A stretch of 64,000 nt of DNA from Minisyncoccus sp023229485 (GTDB lineage Bacteria > Patescibacteriota > Minisyncoccia > Minisyncoccales > Minisyncoccaceae). The notes beneath the pieces are model-generated. The model did no database searches. It saw only the letters and a list, made by a program, of their open reading frames with translations, and was not told where the DNA came from. Positions 59,254 to 64,000 of this stretch are shown piece by piece. The stretch covers positions 21,259 through 85,258 of the forward strand of contig JBAYMH010000004.1 of assembly GCA_041663645.1 (NCBI GenBank), read 5' to 3'. Numbering within the stretch: position 1 is the first letter of the stretch; every line of letters begins with the position of its first letter. Position numbers and translations under genes: made by a program.

Positions 59254-60486
59254 ATGGCTAAACTATCAAACATTTTCAAAGAAAAAGATTTAAGAGGTAA
59301 GGTTTTTTTTATTTTAGCTATCCTTGTTTTTGCACGATTACTCGCCAATATTTCGATTCCTGGTATAAATAGTACAGGTTTGGATTTTATGATGGACAAT
59401 CAATATTTTGGAATGTTGAAACTTTTCACTGGAGGTGCTTTTGATAAATTTTCGCTTGTGATGCTTGGTTTGGGGCCATACATTACTGCTACAATTATTT
59501 TTCAGTTATTGACTCTTATTTTTCCAGCTATGGAAAAGCTCTATAAGGAAGAAGGAGAGCAGGGAAGGAGAAAATTTAATCAATACTCAAGAATTGCTAC
59601 TCCGTTTATTGCTGGTGTGCAAGGATGGGCAATGTTAGGATATTTGAAGCAAGTGCAGGTTATTGGAGAATTGGACGTAATGACAACCATTCTGGCTGTT
59701 GCATCTATTATTGTTGGTTCAATGATTATGATGTGGCTTGGAGAATTGATTACAGAAAAAGGTATCGGTAATGGAGTTTCTTTATTGATTCTTGCTGGAA
59801 TTGTTACTGAGCTGCCGGTGAGTATTGCTACTATGATTAATACTTTTGATTCGTCCGTTCTTATATCATATATTTCATTTTTTATAGCTTCTCTTGTGAT
59901 CATTGCTGGTGTCGTTCAGATAAATGAGGCCAGAAGAAATATTCCAGTTTCTTATGCTAGAAGAATCCGAGGTGATTATGGAAATTCTTCTACTTACCTT
60001 CCGTTAACGATTAATCCAGCTGGTGTTATTCCTGTTATTTTTGCAATTTCAATTCTAATGATTCCAAATATGTTAGCATCATTTTTGAAATGGGATGGAG
60101 TTGTTACTTTTTTAGCGAATCCTTGGATTTATGGAATTATTTATTTTGTTTTAGTATTTGTGTTTACTTTCTTTTATACAAATATTACTTTTGATCCTAA
60201 AAATATTTCTTCTAATTTACAGAAATCTTCTGGATTTGTCCCTGGAATAAGACCTGGAGAAGCAACTACTAATTATATACAGAAGGTTTTGAATAGGGTG
60301 CTTGTAATTGGAGCCACATCTTTGGGATTGATTGCTATTATGCCATCGATAGTACAGGGAATGACAGGTATTCAGCAGTTCAGTTTCTTGGTTGGTGGAA
60401 CTTCTTTATTGATTGTGGTGAGTGTTGTTCTTGAAACTATGCGACAAGTTAACGCACAACTTGAAATGAGAGAATATGATATCTAA
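59254..60486 (+). CDS. secY: Preprotein translocase subunit SecY
   Basis: 410 residues, ten transmembrane helices. LANISIPGIN plug region, MLGLGPYITATIIFQLL, EKGIGNGVSLLILAGI and the C-terminal loop SSGFVPGIRPGEATTNYIQ. Terminator at 60548. Confidence 0.97.
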   Translation: MAKLSNIFKEKDLRGKVFFILAILVFARLLANISIPGINSTGLDFMMDNQYFGMLKLFTGGAFDKFSLVMLGLGPYITATIIFQLLTLIFPAMEKLYKEEGEQGRRKFNQYSRIATPFIAGVQGWAMLGYLKQVQVIGELDVMTTILAVASIIVGSMIMMWLGELITEKGIGNGVSLLILAGIVTELPVSIATMINTFDSSVLISYISFFIASLVIIAGVVQINEARRNIPVSYARRIRGDYGNSSTYLPLTINPAGVIPVIFAISILMIPNMLASFLKWDGVVTFLANPWIYGIIYFVLVFVFTFFYTNITFDPKNISSNLQKSSGFVPGIRPGEATTNYIQKVLNRVLVIGATSLGLIAIMPSIVQGMTGIQQFSFLVGGTSLLIVVSVVLETMRQVNAQLEMREYDI

Positions 60487-60547
60487 TTATTATTGCTTTG
60501 TTTAGTTTTTAAAATTAAATATTTGCTGTATTTACTATTTGAAGGGG

Positions 60548-60576
60548 AGGATTGATTGGGTTCAATCCTTTCTTTA
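60548..60576 (+). terminator. Intrinsic terminator after secY
   Basis: AGGATTGA, loop TTGGGT, TCAATCCT, TTCTTT. The remaining gap to 60666 is AT-rich with no clear promoter. Confidence 0.8.
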
Positions 60577-60666
60577 TTGTAACAATATAAAATAAATTTT
60601 AAATTAAATTAAACTTCGTTCTTTTTGCAATTATTTTGCACTTGGAGCTGGGGTTAATTAAAAAAT

Positions 60667-61344
60667 ATGGATCGTAGTAAACCTTTAGTTTTAGTTTTTT
60701 TAGGCAAGTCTGGTGCTGGTAAAGGCACTCAATTAGATATGCTTCGTGAAAAAATGGGTTTTGATTTTATTGGGAGTGGAGACCTTCTACGTGCTCGTAA
60801 GCAGGAATTAGATTTTACTGGAAAAAAAATTGCTGGTGTGATTGATAATGGAGGATTGATTGCTACTCCAGTAATTTTTTCTTTGTGGATGTCTGAATTT
60901 GAAAGATTGAAAGATAATGAAAATAATCTTAAAGGAATTATAATTGATGGTTCTCCAAGAAAAATAAGAGAGGCTTATTTGATGGATGAGGCTTTAAATT
61001 GGTACGATTGGATTGATAATTTTAAAGTAATATTATTAGAGGTTTCAGACGAGGAGGTTTTGTCTCGTATAGCGAATCGACGAATTTGTAATCAGTGCGG
61101 AGAAATCGTACCTTATGTTGGAGTTTTAAAAAAAGTAACTCATTGTCCAGAATGCAGTGGTGAACTTGTGAAACGACCAGAAGATTCTGAACAAGAATCT
61201 GTAAAGAAGCGTTTGGATTGGTTTAGACAGGAAGTTAATCCAGTTATTGAGTTTTATAAAGAACAAAATAAATTAGTTACAATAAATGGTGATCAGGTGG
61301 TTGAAAAAGTTTTTGAGGATATTTTAAAAGCCATACAAGGTTAA
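60667..61344 (+). CDS. adk: Adenylate kinase, zinc-LID form
   Basis: 225 residues. P-loop FLGKSGAGKGTQ, IGSGDLLR, DGSPRKIREA (family DGFPR), and a LID with CNQCG...CPECSG zinc ligands, then RLDWFRQEVNPVIEFY. Interconverts ATP+AMP and 2 ADP. Six nt before map. Confidence 0.95.
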   Translation: MDRSKPLVLVFLGKSGAGKGTQLDMLREKMGFDFIGSGDLLRARKQELDFTGKKIAGVIDNGGLIATPVIFSLWMSEFERLKDNENNLKGIIIDGSPRKIREAYLMDEALNWYDWIDNFKVILLEVSDEEVLSRIANRRICNQCGEIVPYVGVLKKVTHCPECSGELVKRPEDSEQESVKKRLDWFRQEVNPVIEFYKEQNKLVTINGDQVVEKVFEDILKAIQG

Positions 61345-61349
61345 ACAAA

Positions 61350-62153
61350 ATGATAACAATAAAGACAAAAGAGGAAATTGAAGTAATGCACAGGGGAGGC
61401 AAAATATTGGCTTCAATTATGGATAAGTTAGAAGGCGAAGTAAAGCCTGGCTTGGTTGCTGATGATTTAGAATTTTTGTCTAAAAAGCTAGTGAAGGAAA
61501 CGGGTGGAGCTTTAAGTTTTGAAGGACAGGGAGGATTTCCTGCCGGTCTTTGTTTTTCTATAAATGATGAAATAGTCCATGGATTGCCAAGAAAAAAAAT
61601 ACTTAAAGATGGAGACGTTATAAGTCTTGATTTCGGAATTTTTTTTAAATTAGAAAAATTTTTGGGAAAAGATATAGACTTTGATAAGTATCCAAACTTG
61701 AGAAATGGTTTCCATACTGACATGGCTCGAACTTATGTCGTTGGAGGTACTCCTGATTCGGAAATTGATAGGTTGGTCAAAATAACAAAAAAAACCCTTA
61801 AGCGGGGCATTAAGAAGGTTAGGCCAGGAATATCTTTGGGTGATGTAGGGGAGACGATGTTTCGCTATGCCGATAACCAAGGATTTGGTGTTATTAAGGC
61901 GTTGTGTGGTCATGGAATTGGGGCAGAACTACATGAAGATCCTGAGATTTTGAACTACGGAAAAAGACACACTGGTGAGATACTTAAGGAAGGAATGGTT
62001 TTTTGTATTGAGCCGATGTTGACTAATGGGGGAAATCGGATTGTACGAAGTAAGGATGGGTTTTCTTATATTACGGAAGATAGTTCGATTGCTGCCCATT
62101 TTGAACATATGGTAGCGGTTGTTAAAGACGGATGTATTGTTTTAACTGAATAA
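61350..62153 (+). CDS. map: Methionine aminopeptidase type I
   Basis: 267 residues. Metal ligands visible: LDFGI, FHTDMARTY, GHGIGAELHEDP, CIEPMLT and FEHMVAV. About 20 extra residues (FFKLEKFLGKDIDFDKYPNLRNG) sit between the first two ligand motifs. Removes N-terminal Met from nascent proteins. Terminator at 62172. Confidence 0.95.
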   Translation: MITIKTKEEIEVMHRGGKILASIMDKLEGEVKPGLVADDLEFLSKKLVKETGGALSFEGQGGFPAGLCFSINDEIVHGLPRKKILKDGDVISLDFGIFFKLEKFLGKDIDFDKYPNLRNGFHTDMARTYVVGGTPDSEIDRLVKITKKTLKRGIKKVRPGISLGDVGETMFRYADNQGFGVIKALCGHGIGAELHEDPEILNYGKRHTGEILKEGMVFCIEPMLTNGGNRIVRSKDGFSYITEDSSIAAHFEHMVAVVKDGCIVLTE

Positions 62154-62171
62154 ATGAAAAAGTAAGCGTAG

Positions 62172-62192
62172 CGGACTTAGGTCCGTTTTTTT
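62172..62192 (+). terminator. Intrinsic terminator after map
   Basis: CGGAC, loop TTAG, GTCCG, T7. Confidence 0.9.
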
Positions 62193-62211
62193 GTTGTAGA
62201 ATTAGTAATTC

Positions 62212-62275
62212 GCATTGAGATTCTCGACTAGATCCCTCCAAAGGCGTACAGATTCAGATAAATGAGAATGACAAA
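62212..62275 (+). repeat. Degenerate REP-like palindromic sequence
   Basis: ATTGAGATTCTCGACTAGAT, then CCTCC and GAGAATGACAAAAAGG: the general layout of intergenic palindromic repeats common in bacterial genomes. A related GCGAGAATGACAAA occurs at 46322. Only two faint copies in the window. Confidence 0.35.
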
Positions 62276-62341
62276 AAGGGGGGCAAGAATGACAAGAAAA
62301 AGGTCTTTTTGATAAATTTTTTAGAAAATAAATTGAGGGTA

Positions 62342-62370
62342 TTGACAATAGCAGAATTTAGCCATAGTAT
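62342..62370 (+). promoter_or_regulatory. Promoter of the surface protein gene
   Basis: TTGACA and TAGTAT, 17 bp apart, one of the strongest promoters in the window. The predicted leader of about 154 nt is unusually long here and contains a CCTTT/AAAGG hairpin near 62430. Confidence 0.75.
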
Positions 62371-62530
62371 GAATTCAGCACTTTTTTGAACACTTGTACA
62401 TTTCATTGTTAAAAAGTACCTTTCAAAGGTTTGTAACTTTACACTCATAGTAAAATAAATTCTGTTTTGGATAGAAATTCGATTCGTGAAAAGGAAAGAA
62501 TCATATAAGATTAATCAATAAACACATAAC

Positions 62531-64000
62531 ATGAACAAAAAGTTATTTTTTGGTTTGTTCATGGGTATGATTGCGTTTTGGACTCAGCTAGCTCTAGCTG
62601 CGACTCCGGGACAGGTGGTTATTAACGAATTCATGATCAATCCGTCAGTTGGACAGGAATGGTATGAAGTTCTTAATACAACTACTTCTCCAATAGACTT
62701 GAGTGGTTTCAAGATTGATCGAACGATTACTGGCGATTCTATGAGTTTATCTGGCACTTTGCCTGCAGGTGGAATTTTAGTATTTTCTACTAATTCTAAT
62801 GCAGTAAATAATGCTGGAGATACTATAATTTTGAAAGATGCTTCTAACACTGAGATTTCGGCGGTTTCTTATGGAACTCAAAATCCCGTAGGAGTACCTC
62901 ATTTGACAGGTGTTTTAGGAAGTAACCAAGCTGGATATATTTCTAATACTGATACTAATAATCCAGTTTACTCTATTGGGACTCCTTCTCGAGGTTGGTT
63001 TAATAATGCAACTAACTGGACTTGTGACCAATTAAATGGACAAGGATCCTTACCCACAACAAGCCCAACAATAAGTTCTATTGTGGACTGTTTAACTTCT
63101 CAGGCAATAATTACAAATCTGGCCACTTTTGCTGATTTTACTTCTGTAAGTGGTTTGTATTTTGAAAGAAGGTCTGATTTTTCTGAAATAACATCGGTTA
63201 TTGGAAAAATTGAGTTTAACGACCCATTGAACTTAACTGGCACTGCAACCGTTAACTATCTTAAATTACTGAGTAGCAAAATAAATATTTCGGAAAATGA
63301 AAGGATAGTTTTTATCGGCCTTAGTAATACGGAAAATACTGTTTTTGACGCAGTCAATGCAACAATTACAATGTATGGACTTGATGCCTTAACATTAATT
63401 CCAGGTATTATTGTACGGTCTGATAACGGAACTATAATTGATTTTGGCAATTCTGATTATCCCACTATAACCGGGAAGACTTTTGATATAAACAATAATA
63501 CTTTTAGCTTTTCTGTAGATGGTTTTACTAGCTTTGAGGTAAAGCGAATTATTTTTACTGCTGCTATTGATTATTCAAAAGATGGTGGAATTACATATTC
63601 TTCAAGTGTTTCCGCCAAACAGGGCGATACTTTAAGAATTAGGGCTACTTTTAGTGAAAATGTAGCCACAACTCCTACACCTCAATTAACAATTAGTGAC
63701 GACATTCTTGTTGCTACTAATATGGTTAAAATTGATGATACACATTACTACTACGACATTACTATTCCCGCAGGAAATGTTACTCCTTCGGTTAGTTTAG
63801 GTTTGGGTACAAATGTTGTAGGCGATGTAATAACCTCTGTACCAACTAGTGGTGCAACCTTTACTATAAACAACGCAATTCCTACTACTCCAACAATTAC
63901 TCAGATTGGAAACGCTGGAAACTATATTAATGATGCCAACAAAACTACAGTTAGTGTAACTGGTACCGCTGAAGCAAATTCACTGGTAAGTGTTGTTTTG
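62531..64000 (+). CDS. Secreted lamin-tail-domain surface protein, 3' end outside window
   Basis: 490 codons open to the window end. Signal peptide about 1-24 (LFMGMIAFWTQLALA then ATP). Residues about 27-120 are a lamin tail domain (VVINEFMINPSVGQEWYEV, IDLSGFKIDR, LPAGGILVFSTN). Beta-rich repeats follow (STVSAKQGDTLRIRATFSENV-type near 63600), probably Ig-like. Low Lys, high Thr/Ser/Asn content suits a large extracellular adhesin. No charge or anchor signal visible before the edge. Confidence 0.88.
   Translation, partial: MNKKLFFGLFMGMIAFWTQLALAATPGQVVINEFMINPSVGQEWYEVLNTTTSPIDLSGFKIDRTITGDSMSLSGTLPAGGILVFSTNSNAVNNAGDTIILKDASNTEISAVSYGTQNPVGVPHLTGVLGSNQAGYISNTDTNNPVYSIGTPSRGWFNNATNWTCDQLNGQGSLPTTSPTISSIVDCLTSQAIITNLATFADFTSVSGLYFERRSDFSEITSVIGKIEFNDPLNLTGTATVNYLKLLSSKINISENERIVFIGLSNTENTVFDAVNATITMYGLDALTLIPGIIVRSDNGTIIDFGNSDYPTITGKTFDINNNTFSFSVDGFTSFEVKRIIFTAAIDYSKDGGITYSSSVSAKQGDTLRIRATFSENVATTPTPQLTISDDILVATNMVKIDDTHYYYDITIPAGNVTPSVSLGLGTNVVGDVITSVPTSGATFTINNAIPTTPTITQIGNAGNYINDANKTTVSVTGTAEANSLVSVVL

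Noticed and set aside
1..64000. UGA reassigned to glycine (code 25)
   Set aside because: No conserved gene needs an in-frame TGA to be complete; TGA is simply avoided.

Overview
The window is a continuous stretch of a strongly AT-rich bacterial chromosome, almost entirely plus-strand coding, with short intergenic gaps, many near-leaderless promoters and compact U-rich intrinsic terminators. The ribosomal protein order S12-S7-EF-G, then EF-Tu-S10-L3-L4-L23-L2-S19-L22-S3-L16-L29-S17-L14-L24-L5-S14-S8-L6-L18-S5-L15-SecY, then Adk-Map, lacks uL30 between S5 and L15. Together with DUF5663-type and ATP-cone/Mrr genes, type IV pilin-like adhesins and a short TruB, this points to a Patescibacteria/CPR bacterium (Parcubacteria-like; inferred, not proven). 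The genetic code is standard, but only 1 of 74 complete genes ends in TGA.

Layout. 1-4.7 kb: [FeFe] hydrogenase cut by the window start, a membrane protein, MazG-like hydrolase, an ATP-cone nuclease and YchF. Two copies of a ~220 bp structured repeat follow the stop codons at 2211 and 4681. 4.9-15.5 kb: HI0933-type flavoprotein, TypA, carbonic-anhydrase-like protein, NagZ, a superoxide reductase fused to a tRNA-binding domain, SIMPL and FKBP proteins, TruB, PAP2-like protein, PrmC, UppP, AlkD. 15.5-21.2 kb: a four-gene cluster with a T4SS/TraG-like ATPase and a J-domain-like membrane protein. 21.3-30.5 kb: UvrD-nuclease, GpsA, a 1012-residue pilin-like multidomain adhesin, Ppa, ferredoxin, DUF1858 and a ComEC-like hydrolase.

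30.5-32.5 kb is the most unusual part: a 6S-like structured RNA, tRNA-Val, tRNA-Gly, tRNA-Leu, a tRNA-Gly pseudogene carrying structured insertions in both its D and T loops, and related elements directly downstream of tRNA-Gly and tRNA-Leu. The insertions and the cores of the two 2-5 kb repeats form one family of 82-99 nt elements with a closing stem, a GNCTG-loop hairpin and an RGCA-loop hairpin. Stem sequences differ between copies but base pairing is kept. I know of no described family matching it.

32.5-45 kb: small secreted or membrane proteins, slipin, a soluble PAS chemoreceptor and a solute-binding protein whose base composition looks foreign, L28, tRNA-Pro, a site-2 protease, LeuS and GlmS. 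45.3-62.2 kb: the translation super-cluster. 62.5 kb to the end: start of a secreted lamin-tail-domain surface protein.

How it works together: the window holds much of the translation apparatus, one lipid-carrier recycling enzyme, one DNA repair nuclease set, fermentative hydrogen/ferredoxin functions, oxygen defence, and a set of cell-surface adhesins and secretion-like ATPases. That is consistent with a host-associated, fermentative, reduced bacterium.
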